DNA from: Terriglobia bacterium
GTDB taxonomy: Bacteria; Acidobacteriota; Terriglobia; Acidiferrales; UBA7541
Direction of reading: 5' to 3'
DNA length: 47,026 nucleotides
Assembly: GCA_023512135.1 (NCBI GenBank)
Contig: JAIMAG010000018.1
Coordinates: forward strand, 1-47,026
Shown here: piece by piece, positions 17,296 through 26,285 of the stretch
Layout: every line of letters begins with the position of its first letter
How positions within the stretch are numbered: the stretch's first letter is position 1
Program-made: the position numbers and the translations under genes
Notes under the pieces: model-generated
Seen by the model: the letters and a program-made list of their open reading frames with translations, nothing else
Database searches by the model: none
What the model was told of the DNA's origin: nothing

Positions 17296-18693
17296 TTACT
17301 CGTTCCGTTCGCGCAGCACCTGGCGCGCCAGCACCACCTGTTCATTCGTCAGATGATCGAGCAGAACCAGACCGACAATCCGCAGCGGAATCGGCTGATC
17401 GCCGCTCAGGTCATCCAAGCCCGACAGGTTGACGAAGCGTGTGCGAGCCGAGGTGAAAACGCGCACCGGCCGCTCGAACAGCAATCCCGTCAGACCGAAA
17501 GTTCGGAAGGCAAAAACGCCGGTCTGGGTGTTTTCCGCGCGAGTCGAACCCGGCAGCCAGATGCCTTCCAGGCCCTGCGGGTGGAGCGTGACCCGGCGGG
17601 CATCCAGCGTGGCCGGTGCCGTGGAAGTATCCAGGGCGCCGCCAATGGAGATGCGCTGGCCTTCGATGAGGCTGGCGCGGTTGAACAGGAGATGGCCGAG
17701 CGGCAGCCGCATGTGGTGAATCAAGAAGCGTTCGTTGCCATCGAAACCAACCGTGGCAATGCGACCGATGCGAGCGCCGGACAGATCCGGCAGTTCGGTG
17801 CGCACCAGCAGATCGACCTGTTCGGCAGGCCCGGGGGCAGGGCGAACATCGGTGAGCAGCCCGCCGAGCAAGAAGCGATCGCGGCTCAGCACGAGCACTT
17901 CCCGGGCGCGCAGGGCCAGCGTGCTGCGTTCGAGCACGCCGGAAACTTCGACGATCGTGTTGCTGTCAAGTGTCTCCAGGCCTTCGCCCTCTTCGAACTG
18001 TGTCTGGCCGTCGGTGAGAACCTTGAGGGTGCGGCCATGCGGCCCCTGGAGCAGAAAGCTGCGCTCCGCCAGGTCGACGCTCACAACGCCGCCCCGCAGT
18101 TCGTCAATTTCGGCATCCGGGGCATCGGGCGGAATGGCGCGGATGACGATACGGGGATCCACCGTGCCGGTGAGCTGGCCATCCGGCCCCACTTCGAGCG
18201 AATCGCGCAGACGAAAGTCCACAAACAGACCCACCAGGTCGTCCGCATTCACGACCAGCGGCGTGCGCAACGGCACCGTGACGCTGGACCGCGTCAGGCG
18301 ACCGTTCAAGGTGCCCACGCTGGGCGGGTCGGTGCTCGTGTCGAGAAAGCTGATCACCGGCGCGGCCAGCGTGATGGTCACCGAGGAATAGGTGCCCGCG
18401 GGTACGGCTTCCAGCGTGAGCAGAGTGCGCAAGCCATGCAGCCTGGCAAATTCGATCTCGACGGGGGCAGCCAACAGCGAGGCCGTGTTGGTGCCGTCGG
18501 AAACGGTCATGCCGGTGAAGGTCACCTGGAAAGCCAGTACACTGGCCAGCGGGGCATCGGTACCCACAACAAAAATGTTGCCGAAGCCCGGCCGCGCGGA
18601 ATTCGGTGGCGGAGGACTGCCTCCGGAACAGTGCAGCATGCCCAACGCCAAAACAAGTGTCAGCAGCAGGCCCAGATGACGTTGGAGGTTCAT
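17296..18693 (-). CDS. Lipoprotein with DUF4382- and DUF5666-like domains
   Basis: The 465-residue product has a lipoprotein signal (LGMLHCSGGS). An N-terminal domain resembling DUF4382 follows (GTDAPLASVLAFQVTFTGMTV...VPAGTYSSVTITL). After it come repeated beta-rich units (LRGGVVSVDLAERSFLLQG, VEVSGVLERSTLALRAREVLV) of the DUF5666 kind. Such proteins are abundant in Acidobacteriota and Proteobacteria and have no proven function. The start at 18693 has a GAGGAG site six bases upstream. It is divergent from the TonB-dependent receptor, sharing the 350-bp intergenic region. Confidence 0.75.
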   Translation of the reverse strand: MNLQRHLGLLLTLVLALGMLHCSGGSPPPPNSARPGFGNIFVVGTDAPLASVLAFQVTFTGMTVSDGTNTASLLAAPVEIEFARLHGLRTLLTLEAVPAGTYSSVTITLAAPVISFLDTSTDPPSVGTLNGRLTRSSVTVPLRTPLVVNADDLVGLFVDFRLRDSLEVGPDGQLTGTVDPRIVIRAIPPDAPDAEIDELRGGVVSVDLAERSFLLQGPHGRTLKVLTDGQTQFEEGEGLETLDSNTIVEVSGVLERSTLALRAREVLVLSRDRFLLGGLLTDVRPAPGPAEQVDLLVRTELPDLSGARIGRIATVGFDGNERFLIHHMRLPLGHLLFNRASLIEGQRISIGGALDTSTAPATLDARRVTLHPQGLEGIWLPGSTRAENTQTGVFAFRTFGLTGLLFERPVRVFTSARTRFVNLSGLDDLSGDQPIPLRIVGLVLLDHLTNEQVVLARQVLRERNE

Positions 18694-19043
18694 GACGAGC
18701 TCCTCGAAGATGGAAGATGACCGGGCCACCCCCTTCCCGGCTCATCCATATCAACCCCGCTGCGCAGAAAAAGTTGCAGGGAATAAGACTCGGTGGAACG
18801 CGAACTAGCGAACATTTGGCGAAGGCCAAATGCGCGGGGGATATCCTCAGGCGGGGTCTTTACATTAAAAACGCTGAGTAGTAAAAGCACGAATTGCTTA
18901 TATGTCAGAAAGGTATATTCAAGGAAATTTTCGGCTGCAACCCCGATTCCCGTTACGAAACCCTGAATTGCATCGCACCCATCCGCGGAAGAATTTCTTC
19001 TGCTTCTTTTTCGCACATGCAAATCTCAACAGGAGGTGGGCAT
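18694..19043. promoter_or_regulatory. Divergent intergenic region of the lipoprotein and TonB-receptor genes
   Basis: No gene is visible. The region must hold promoters for both flanking genes. A perfect inverted repeat, catttggc-gaag-gccaaatg (18813-18832), could be an operator or a GAAG-loop hairpin. To its right the sequence turns AT-rich (18859-18920), with TTTACA and TATATT-like words but no well-spaced pair. AGGAGG at 19031-19036 serves the receptor gene. Confidence 0.45.
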
Positions 19044-22000
19044 ATGCTTTCGAGAAAACATGGCCTGTGTCTTTGCCTGTGTCTGCTGCTGATTGGGACA
19101 GCCGCATGGGCACAGCGCATCACAGGTTCTCTCTCTGGTCTGGTAACCGACCCACAAGGTTTGCCCATAGCAAAGGCGAAGGTGACGGTTGCCAACGCCT
19201 CGATCAACTTTCGTCAGGAACTGACCACCGGGAACGACGGTGCGTTTCTGCTGACGGACCTTCGTCCTGCCACCTATCAGGTCACGGTAGAGGCGGAGGG
19301 GTTCAAAACTTTACGAACCAATGTGACGGTCTACGTGAATTCTGTCGCCTCATTGTCTGCTCAGCTTGAGCTGGGCGAAACCCGTGAAGTGGTGGTGGTT
19401 GAATCCGGGGTTGTAACCGTGGACACCACGCAGCATACCGTACAGGGTGTTGTCACGGGCTCCCAAATTGACCAACTGCCCCTGAACGGGCGCAATTTCC
19501 TCGATCTGGCCCAGCTGCAGCCGGGCGTGCAGACGGTGGACGGCGGGACCTTTGACCCGACGAAGAACCAGATGGTCGGCGTTTCGATCGGCGGTCGTTC
19601 GGGCCGGGTCACGCGCATCCAGATTGACGGCGTGGACATCACCGACGAAACCGTGGGCACAACGGTGGCCAACGTCTCCAACGAATCGATTCAGGAATTC
19701 GCGGTGGCGCAGTCGTCGCTGGACGTCAGCACCGACGTGACCTCGTCCGGCGCCGTGAATATCATCACCCGAAGCGGTAGCAATGAAATCCACGGTTCGG
19801 GGTTTTTCTTCTGGCGGGATGAATCCTTTGCGGCCGACCAGCGCCTGGCCAAATCCGGGCCGAAGCCTCCGTTCGACCGCGAACAGGGAGGCGGACGTGC
19901 GGGTGGACCCTTCATCAAGAACAGGTGGTTCTGGCATGTGGAATTCGAAAAGACCAATATTGACAGCCAGACCATCGTCAATATCCCGGAGTTTCCTCAG
20001 TTCAGCGGGGCGTTTGGAGTCCCCGTGGACGAAAACATGGGTGGGGTTCGAACGGACTACCAGTTCACCACGCGTTGGAAGGGATTCTACCGCTACATTC
20101 ACAACGACAACTTCGGTGTAACGGGATTTGGTGGTCGCGATCTGGCCGCCTTTTCCAACCGCAACAACACGAACATCCATGTGGCGGGGGTGGATTTCGG
20201 CGGGAGCCGCTGGACCCATCAATTCCGGTTCAGCTACTTGAACTTCAACAACTTTATCTTCCCGGCGAACGATGCTGCCGGAACACCGAACACACTGGAT
20301 CCCGGCGGGCGTCCGGTGCTGGTGCGCATCGTTGGCGTACTCCAGGATGCGGGGCCTGATTTGCTTGCACCGCAGAAGACTTTTCAGGACAACAAGCAGA
20401 CGAAATACGATGGTGGTGTCATCTTCGGCAACCATGCCCTGCGATTCGGTGCCGAATGGAACCGGATTGACCAGTTCGTCTTTGCCGCGTTCTTCGGCCT
20501 GGCTCCGCGTGTATTGTCGCGACGCAACACGGCCACGCGGGCATTTGCCAACACCAACCCGTTCAGCCCACAGGGAGACCTGGACCCGCTGAACTATCCC
20601 GTGCAGCAAATCGTGCTGGGGAACGGACTCGGATTCTTCAGCGAAAAGCCGGCTCTCGGTTTTCCGTTCGGCGGGACGACCAACGACCGGCTGGCGTTCT
20701 ATCTGCATGACATCTGGCGCGTCAAAGACACTTTCACGCTGAACTTCGGGCTGCGCTACACCTACCACACAGCCCTGTCGAACCACGACCTGCCACGGGC
20801 ACCGCTGGTTGGCTTGTTCGACCAGCGCCTGGTGGGCCGGCCGCGACGGGACACGGATGACTTCGGTCCAACGGCGGGCTTTGCCTGGAATGTACTGGGG
20901 AACAACAAACTGGTGGTGCGCGGCGGTGCTGGTATCTACTATGAGACCAACATCTTCAACAACATTCTGTTTGACCGAGTCATTAACATCCCGCCGGGAA
21001 TCGGCTTCGATGTATCTGTGAACACCAGCGGTTTCCCCTTTGTACTCGATCCGGTGACGGGCAATGTGCTGTTCGATTTCAGCACGGATTGCATTGGTCT
21101 GCCCGGAAACAATTGTTTCAATGGCTCGATCGGCCAGGCCATCCCGTTTGCGGTACAGGCCCAGCAACTCTACCAACAGGCCTCGGCAGCCGCCACTGCC
21201 AATTTCCCCTCGGGCGATCCTCTGTTCAATGCCACGCTGGACGGTACGGACTTGATCAACCCCGATTATCACACTCCGTACGGTGCGCATATGAACATCG
21301 GGTTCCAGTGGGAAATCAAGACGGGGCTCGTGCTCTCTACGGACTATGTCCGCAACCGAGGCGTCCACTTCAACTTGATCCACGACTGGAACCGCATCGG
21401 CGCTGCCGACACGCTGAACATCCCTCTGGCGCAGGCAGCCATTGCGGCCACACTGAACGACTTCGGCTGCCCGGACATTGACTGCGTCATCGCGCTTGGC
21501 GGAACCATCTCTGACTTCGCCGATCGTGGCCTGGGGGCCGGCGCGGGCGTGGATGGATTTGCCTTCAGTGGGCGGAACCCGAACTTCCGGAATATGGGCG
21601 TGATCAGTCCGCAGGGGTTGTCCCTGTTCCAGGCCCTGCAGGTCCGCCTGACCGGTGACGTTGGTGCCTTCGAGCAGTTCGGCATCAGGCGGCTGTTCAC
21701 CAACATCACCTATCAGCTGGGCCGGTTCGAATCCACAGGCGCCGATCAGGACTTTCTGTCTACAGCGGCATTCAACGACCGGCCGACCCAATTCTTCGGG
21801 CCAGCCAACCTGGACCGCACCCACATGGTCAGCGTAAGCTTCGTGGCCGACCTGCCCTGGAACTTCACGATCAGCATGAACAACACGTTCCGTTCCGCAT
21901 TGGCCAATTCGTTGTTCTTGCCGGCGACGACCGGCGGAGCAGACGAAATCTTCTTCTCAGACTGGAACGGCGACGGCATAACCCAGGATCCGATTTTTGG

Positions 22001-22466
22001 ATCCAACCGTGGGTCGTTCAGTCGAGACATCAAAGCAAACGACATCAACGACGTCATCAGCCGGTGGAATTCGACGTTTGCCGGCACGCTCTCTCCAGCC
22101 GCCAGGGCGCTTGTGCAGGCGGGGCTGTTCACCGAAGCCCAGTTGCAAGCGCTCGGAGCGGTGCTCACCTCGGTTCAGCCCGCGCCGGCGGGTCAGGTAA
22201 ACAACGATTCGTTCATCAACACAGACCTGCGCATCTCTCATCGAATCCGGCTGACCGAACGTTGGACAGTGGAACCGATGGTCGAAGTGTTCAACCTGTT
22301 CAACGTGGCCAACTACGCGGTCTTCAGCTCCACACTCGATGGGAACCCGGGCAACGCCAACGGCACCACCGCGAGCACGCGGCCGACCCGCGTCGGGCAA
22401 GGCACCGGCTCGTTTGCGCCCGGTGTGCAGCGCGCGTTCCAGTTCGGAGTCCGCGTCAACTTCTAA
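19044..22466 (+). CDS. Oar-like TonB-dependent receptor with carboxypeptidase-regulatory domain
   Basis: The 1140-residue product has a signal peptide (about residues 1-23), then a carboxypeptidase-regulatory-like Ig fold (SGLVTDPQGLPIAKAKVTV to about residue 110). A TonB plug domain follows, with LPLNGRNFLDLAQLQPGV and GGRSGRVTRIQIDGVD. A large barrel runs to the terminal Phe (GVRVNF). This architecture is the Oar family greatly expanded in Acidobacteriota. It probably imports a large substrate such as an oligosaccharide or peptide; the substrate cannot be told from sequence. The start at 19044 has AGGAGG seven bases upstream, which excludes longer readings from 18894. A strong terminator follows. 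Confidence 0.92.
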   Translation: MLSRKHGLCLCLCLLLIGTAAWAQRITGSLSGLVTDPQGLPIAKAKVTVANASINFRQELTTGNDGAFLLTDLRPATYQVTVEAEGFKTLRTNVTVYVNSVASLSAQLELGETREVVVVESGVVTVDTTQHTVQGVVTGSQIDQLPLNGRNFLDLAQLQPGVQTVDGGTFDPTKNQMVGVSIGGRSGRVTRIQIDGVDITDETVGTTVANVSNESIQEFAVAQSSLDVSTDVTSSGAVNIITRSGSNEIHGSGFFFWRDESFAADQRLAKSGPKPPFDREQGGGRAGGPFIKNRWFWHVEFEKTNIDSQTIVNIPEFPQFSGAFGVPVDENMGGVRTDYQFTTRWKGFYRYIHNDNFGVTGFGGRDLAAFSNRNNTNIHVAGVDFGGSRWTHQFRFSYLNFNNFIFPANDAAGTPNTLDPGGRPVLVRIVGVLQDAGPDLLAPQKTFQDNKQTKYDGGVIFGNHALRFGAEWNRIDQFVFAAFFGLAPRVLSRRNTATRAFANTNPFSPQGDLDPLNYPVQQIVLGNGLGFFSEKPALGFPFGGTTNDRLAFYLHDIWRVKDTFTLNFGLRYTYHTALSNHDLPRAPLVGLFDQRLVGRPRRDTDDFGPTAGFAWNVLGNNKLVVRGGAGIYYETNIFNNILFDRVINIPPGIGFDVSVNTSGFPFVLDPVTGNVLFDFSTDCIGLPGNNCFNGSIGQAIPFAVQAQQLYQQASAAATANFPSGDPLFNATLDGTDLINPDYHTPYGAHMNIGFQWEIKTGLVLSTDYVRNRGVHFNLIHDWNRIGAADTLNIPLAQAAIAATLNDFGCPDIDCVIALGGTISDFADRGLGAGAGVDGFAFSGRNPNFRNMGVISPQGLSLFQALQVRLTGDVGAFEQFGIRRLFTNITYQLGRFESTGADQDFLSTAAFNDRPTQFFGPANLDRTHMVSVSFVADLPWNFTISMNNTFRSALANSLFLPATTGGADEIFFSDWNGDGITQDPIFGSNRGSFSRDIKANDINDVISRWNSTFAGTLSPAARALVQAGLFTEAQLQALGAVLTSVQPAPAGQVNNDSFINTDLRISHRIRLTERWTVEPMVEVFNLFNVANYAVFSSTLDGNPGNANGTTASTRPTRVGQGTGSFAPGVQRAFQFGVRVNF

Positions 22467-22491
22467 AAAGCCTGTCTAAACAAACTGCATC

Positions 22492-22526
22492 CCGGGGCAA
22501 GGCCGCTGGCCTTGCCCCGGCCTTTT
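22492..22526 (+). terminator. Intrinsic terminator after the TonB-dependent receptor
   Basis: A perfect 13-bp stem (ccggggcaaggcc, 22492-22504; ggccttgccccgg, 22508-22520) with a 3-base loop is followed by CCTTTTTC. Confidence 0.92.
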
Positions 22527-22685
22527 TCTCGGTTCGAGACAGACAGGACGCGGGCGGGCCGCGCCCAAGTTACCTTTGGCACACTGCGGAGCGACATTTT
22601 CACGGCGGAGTTGCATCCTATAGACTGGGCTTGCCCGGTCGGCCAGCACACATAGCCCGGAATGCCCGAACCGCAAGGAGGAACG

Positions 22686-23696
22686 ATGAGGAAATCAGGA
22701 GTGCTGTGGGGAATCAGTCTGATCGTCCTGCTGAGCCTCGCCGGCTGCACACGCGGGCGCAGCGACGAGGCCCTGGCAAATGAGATCAAAGCCAGAATCT
22801 TCTCGACAGCAGAGCTGCGGGATGCAAATTTGGAAGTGACGGTCAGCCATGGCGAAGCTACCCTGAAGGGAGAAGTCGCCAGCGACGCCGACCGACTGGC
22901 CGCCTATAAGCTGGCCGCTGAAACCGAAGGTGTCCGCAAGGTCCATGATCAGATGACGGTGCGCGTGGCCGAAGTTGCCGCCCCAGCACCGGAACCCGCA
23001 CCGGAACCCGCACCGGCACCAGCGCCGAAGCCTCGACGAGCCTCAGCTCCGGCTCCCGCACCACAACCAGCGGCTCAGCCCGCAACGGCACCCGTCTCGA
23101 CACCAGCAGCCGCCCCGGCGCCAGCCCCGGCGGCTCCAGCGGCACCGCCGGCTGAGCCAGCTCGCCCGAGAACAATGACCGTGCAGGTGCCCGCGGGCAC
23201 CGTGATCACCATCCGCATGATCGATGGCGTGGACTCAGAAAAGCATCGCGCCGGACAGGTGTTCCAGGCTTCGCTCGAAGAGCCCCTGGTCGTGGACGGT
23301 GTGGTCTTGGCGGAGCGCGGCGCGGATGCGTACGTGAAGCTGATCGAGTCCCGTTCGGCTGGTCGGCTGGCCGGTCGGAGCGAACTGCGGCTGCAGTTGA
23401 TCCGCCTGATGATCGATGGACGTCCCTACACGGTGGAAAGCAGCACGTATGAACAAGTCGGCAGCTCGCGCGGCAAGCGAACTGCCGCTACGGTAGGCGC
23501 AGGTGCCGCCATTGGTGCAGCCATCGGCGCCATTGCCGGCGGGGGCAAAGGCGCGGCCATCGGCGCCGCGGCGGGCGCGGGCGGTGGCACCGCCGTGCAA
23601 GTGCTCACCAAGGGCGAGCAGGTGCGTGTGCCTTCGGAGACCTTGCTCGAGTTCCGACTCGACGTGCCGGTGCAGGTGACCTACACGCCCAAGTAG
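22686..23696 (+). CDS. BON-domain lipoprotein with Pro/Ala linker and glycine zipper
   Basis: The 336-residue product has a lipoprotein signal (VLLSLAGC). A BON domain spans about residues 28-95 ([20 protein letters not shown], then [12 protein letters not shown]). A long Pro/Ala linker of APAPEP-like units covers about 98-160. Next is a beta domain ([15 protein letters not shown]). A glycine-zipper segment follows ([23 protein letters not shown]), and the tail is short. BON domains bind phospholipid or peptidoglycan in envelope proteins such as OsmY and DolP. The start at 22686 has AAGGAGG five bases upstream. An envelope-stability role is inferred. Confidence 0.8.
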   Translation: MRKSGVLWGISLIVLLSLAGCTRGRSDEALANEIKARIFSTAELRDANLEVTVSHGEATLKGEVASDADRLAAYKLAAETEGVRKVHDQMTVRVAEVAAPAPEPAPEPAPAPAPKPRRASAPAPAPQPAAQPATAPVSTPAAAPAPAPAAPAAPPAEPARPRTMTVQVPAGTVITIRMIDGVDSEKHRAGQVFQASLEEPLVVDGVVLAERGADAYVKLIESRSAGRLAGRSELRLQLIRLMIDGRPYTVESSTYEQVGSSRGKRTAATVGAGAAIGAAIGAIAGGGKGAAIGAAAGAGGGTAVQVLTKGEQVRVPSETLLEFRLDVPVQVTYTPK

Positions 23697-23735
23697 TTCC
23701 CGGACCTCGCGCCGAAAAGAACGGTCGGCACACGG

Positions 23736-23766
23736 GCCGGGGTTGCCCCGGGCAGCCCCGGCTTTT
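23736..23766 (+). terminator. Intrinsic terminator after the BON lipoprotein gene
   Basis: A 12-bp stem with one G-T pair (gccggggttgcc, 23736-23747; ggcagccccggc, 23751-23762) and a 3-base loop is followed by TTTTCG. Confidence 0.8.
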
Positions 23767-23852
23767 CGTGTGGTCGCGGTGCGGGCCTGCTTGACTTCGC
23801 CGGCAAGCAGGGCTACAAACGCGCGTTCCGAAAACCCACCCGGGAGGACAGC

Positions 23853-25133
23853 ATGGGGATTTCCCGTCGCAGACTGCTGAAAGCTGCCGCACTCGGCGCC
23901 GCCGCGACTCCGGCACTGGCAACCACGGGCGCGGTCGAAACACCACAGCGACCGTTGCCGGAGTCGTTTGAGCGGTTGAAACCGATCCGGGATCGCATCC
24001 GGCCGATCACCGTGCAGGAGTTCCAACAGCGGATTGCCCGGGCACAGCGGCTGATGGCCGAATCGAAGCCTCCGTTCGTGGCGCTGTTCACGGCACCGGG
24101 GAGCACACAGTATTACTTCAGCGGGATTCGCTGGGGCGGCGGCGAACGGTTGATGGCGCTGGTGATTCCGCAGAAGGGCGAACCGTTCCTGGTCTGTCCG
24201 GCGTTCGAGGAGGCCACATTGCGGGAGCGGCTGCGCTGGCCGATGGAAATCCGCACCTGGCAGGAAGACGAAAGTCCGTATGCCCTGGTCGCACGAACGC
24301 TGGCCGAACGCGGCTTCCGCACCGGACGGATCGGGATCGACGAAACGACGCGGTTCTTCTTCTTCGACGGATTGCGACGGGCAGCACCGCACTACGAGTA
24401 CACCATCGGCGACCCGATCACGGTGGGCTGCCGTGCGCAGAAAACCGAGCACGAACTGGAACTGATGACGCTGGCAAACTGGGCCACCGTCGAAGTCTAT
24501 CGTGCGGCCTTTGCCGCGCTGCGGGAAGGAATGACGAACCGCGAGCTGGGTGGGCTGATCGCACAGGGCTATCAGCGCATGGGACTTTCGGGCGGCGCAC
24601 TGGTGCTGTTCGGGGCCTGGGCAGCGCTGCCCCACGGCACACAGCAGGAACAGGTGCTGCGCGAAGGCGACATCGTGCTGGTGGATGGCGGCACCAGTGT
24701 GGATGGCTATGCCTCGGACGTAACGCGCTGTACCGTGCTCGGCAAACCCTCCGACACACTGCGGCGCGCGTTCGATACGGTGCGGCGCGCGCAGGATGCG
24801 GCGCTGGAAGCAGCCCGTGCGGGACGCACCTGTGGATCGGTGGACGACGCAGCACGTCAGGTCATCGCAGCCGCGGGGTTCGGCAAGGATTACGAGCGGT
24901 TTGCGCATCGGCTCGGGCACGGCATCGGACTCGACGGACACGAACATCCCTACCTGGTTCGTGGCAGCCGCGTGCTGCTCGAGCCCGGCATGACGTTTTC
25001 CAACGAGCCGGGTATCTACGTGCGCGGCGAATACGGGCTGCGGCTGGAAGACATCATGGTGATCGAACCCGACGGGCCAGCACGACTGCTGACCCCCGGG
25101 TTCAGCCCCTCACTCGAACATCCGTTTGGCTGA
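23853..25133 (+). CDS. Tat-exported M24 metallopeptidase (Xaa-Pro aminopeptidase type)
   Basis: The 426-residue product begins with a twin-arginine signal (SRRRLLKAAALG), so it is probably folded before export. A creatinase-like N-terminal domain precedes the pita-bread domain. All five metal ligands are visible: Asp278 (LVDGG), Asp289 (ASDVTR), His356 (RLGHGIGL), Glu385 (NEPGIY) and Glu399 (RLEDIM). The family cleaves N-terminal residues next to proline, using Mn or Co. Its last 24 bp overlap the end of the opposite-strand hydrolase gene. Confidence 0.92.
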   Translation: MGISRRRLLKAAALGAAATPALATTGAVETPQRPLPESFERLKPIRDRIRPITVQEFQQRIARAQRLMAESKPPFVALFTAPGSTQYYFSGIRWGGGERLMALVIPQKGEPFLVCPAFEEATLRERLRWPMEIRTWQEDESPYALVARTLAERGFRTGRIGIDETTRFFFFDGLRRAAPHYEYTIGDPITVGCRAQKTEHELELMTLANWATVEVYRAAFAALREGMTNRELGGLIAQGYQRMGLSGGALVLFGAWAALPHGTQQEQVLREGDIVLVDGGTSVDGYASDVTRCTVLGKPSDTLRRAFDTVRRAQDAALEAARAGRTCGSVDDAARQVIAAAGFGKDYERFAHRLGHGIGLDGHEHPYLVRGSRVLLEPGMTFSNEPGIYVRGEYGLRLEDIMVIEPDGPARLLTPGFSPSLEHPFG

Positions 25134-26108
25134 TTGCTGCCGGCAAAATTCCACCAGACGCGCTTCAGCCCAAAAACGCTCGTCACCACGATGGCGTGAG
25201 ACAAACGCACAATGTCCGCCATGCTCCGGCGCCACGAGCGTAATCCAGGAGTTGTTTTCGACTCCGGCCGCGGCAAAGATTGAAAATGGCACCAGCGTGT
25301 CGTCGCGGGCCGTCAGAATCAACGTGGGCAGGCGGATCTGCGCAATCACGCGGGCGGCGCTGGCGCGGTGGTAGTAGTCGGCGGCACTGAGGAAGCCGCT
25401 ATGCGGAGCTGTGATGCGGTCGTCGAATTCCCGGATGCTGCGGATCGAATGCAGGCCATCGACACGATAGAGGTGGGGGAACAGGCGGGCCTTGCGTTCC
25501 ATGCGGCGCTTGAGCTGGCGCAAAAAATGCCAGTGGTAGAGCGCATTTTCAGGACGCTCGATGGCCGCCACACAGGGAGCCAGCTCGAGCGCGGGACAGA
25601 CTCCCGCTACCCCGCACAGCCCCCGCGGCGGCTGCGCTCCAAACTCGCCCGCCATCTTCAGCACAAGATTGCCACCCATCGAAAAACCAGCCAAACAGAC
25701 CGCCGGAAGACGATCGCGTTCCAGCAGCTCCACGACGACGGCAGCGAGGTCGGCGCTGCGGCCGGAGTGGTAGAGCGTGGGAGTGAGATGATCGGTGCCG
25801 CCGCAGTTGCGCTGGTTCAGTCGCACCACGTTGCAGCCGGCGGCAAAGGCCAGCGCGGCCGTGCCGACCATATAGGGAGAGTCGCTCGAGCCTTCCAGGC
25901 CGTGCACCAGCACCAGCGTGGGGCCTTCGGCTGGCCGAAGCTGCCAGTGACAGTGAGCCAGAATCTGCGTTCCCGGCTCGACTTCGAACCATCGCACCTG
26001 TGCCGGCGGCAGGCCGCGGCGCTCGCGCGGCCAAAGCGTGGCCGCGACGGTCATCAGGTGTGGATTGCGCAGCAGCGGATGCGGTTCAAACTCGCGCACA
26101 GCGAGCAT
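25110..26108 (-). CDS. YheT-family alpha/beta hydrolase
   Basis: The 332-residue product shows the YheT/EMB8 pattern: an N-terminal NPHLMTVAATLWPR, the oxyanion loop VHGLEGSSDSPY, and the nucleophile Ser143 in GFSMGGN. The acid is in ARDDTLVP and the catalytic His in EHGGHCAF. Members hydrolyse esters, with unclear natural substrates. The gene is tail-to-tail with the M24 peptidase, overlapping it by 24 bp, and its start is divergent from guaB with 177 bp between. Confidence 0.88.
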   Translation of the reverse strand: MLAVREFEPHPLLRNPHLMTVAATLWPRERRGLPPAQVRWFEVEPGTQILAHCHWQLRPAEGPTLVLVHGLEGSSDSPYMVGTAALAFAAGCNVVRLNQRNCGGTDHLTPTLYHSGRSADLAAVVVELLERDRLPAVCLAGFSMGGNLVLKMAGEFGAQPPRGLCGVAGVCPALELAPCVAAIERPENALYHWHFLRQLKRRMERKARLFPHLYRVDGLHSIRSIREFDDRITAPHSGFLSAADYYHRASAARVIAQIRLPTLILTARDDTLVPFSIFAAAGVENNSWITLVAPEHGGHCAFVSRHRGDERFWAEARLVEFCRQQSAKRMFE

Positions 26109-26143
26109 ATTAGCCGTCCCGGCGGAATGCGCAAGGCGGATGC

Positions 26144-26172
26144 TTGACCGCAGGCGGGCAAACGCCTAGAAT
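26144..26172 (+). promoter_or_regulatory. Sigma70-type promoter of guaB
   Basis: TTGACC (26144-26149) and TAGAAT (26167-26172) are separated by exactly 17 bases. Transcription would start near 26179 and leave a leader of about 107 nt before guaB. This is the best-spaced promoter I saw in the window. Confidence 0.65.
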
Positions 26173-26221
26173 CGTGGCTTCCTGTATGAATGTAGCGGTG
26201 CACAGGGGGCGGTAAGTTTCA

Positions 26222-26247
26222 GCGGGCCGACCGATGGGTCGGCCCGC
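26222..26247 (+). promoter_or_regulatory. Hairpin in the guaB leader
   Basis: A perfect 11-bp GC-rich stem (gcgggccgacc, 26222-26232; ggtcggcccgc, 26237-26247) with a GATG loop lies between the promoter and the guaB start. It is followed by gatgttttcc, a short T run. It could be an attenuator or a transcript stabiliser. Confidence 0.5.
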
Positions 26248-26285
26248 GATGTTTTCCGCCAATGGGCAAACGGGAAGGGGACGGG

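Noticed and set aside
19350-21824. 824-residue open frame antisense to the TonB-dependent receptor
   Set aside because: Same codon-bias shadow; no ribosome binding site or recognisable fold.
23235-24947. 570-residue open frame antisense to the BON lipoprotein and M24 peptidase
   Set aside because: It spans two real genes and a terminator; composition is that of a shadow frame.
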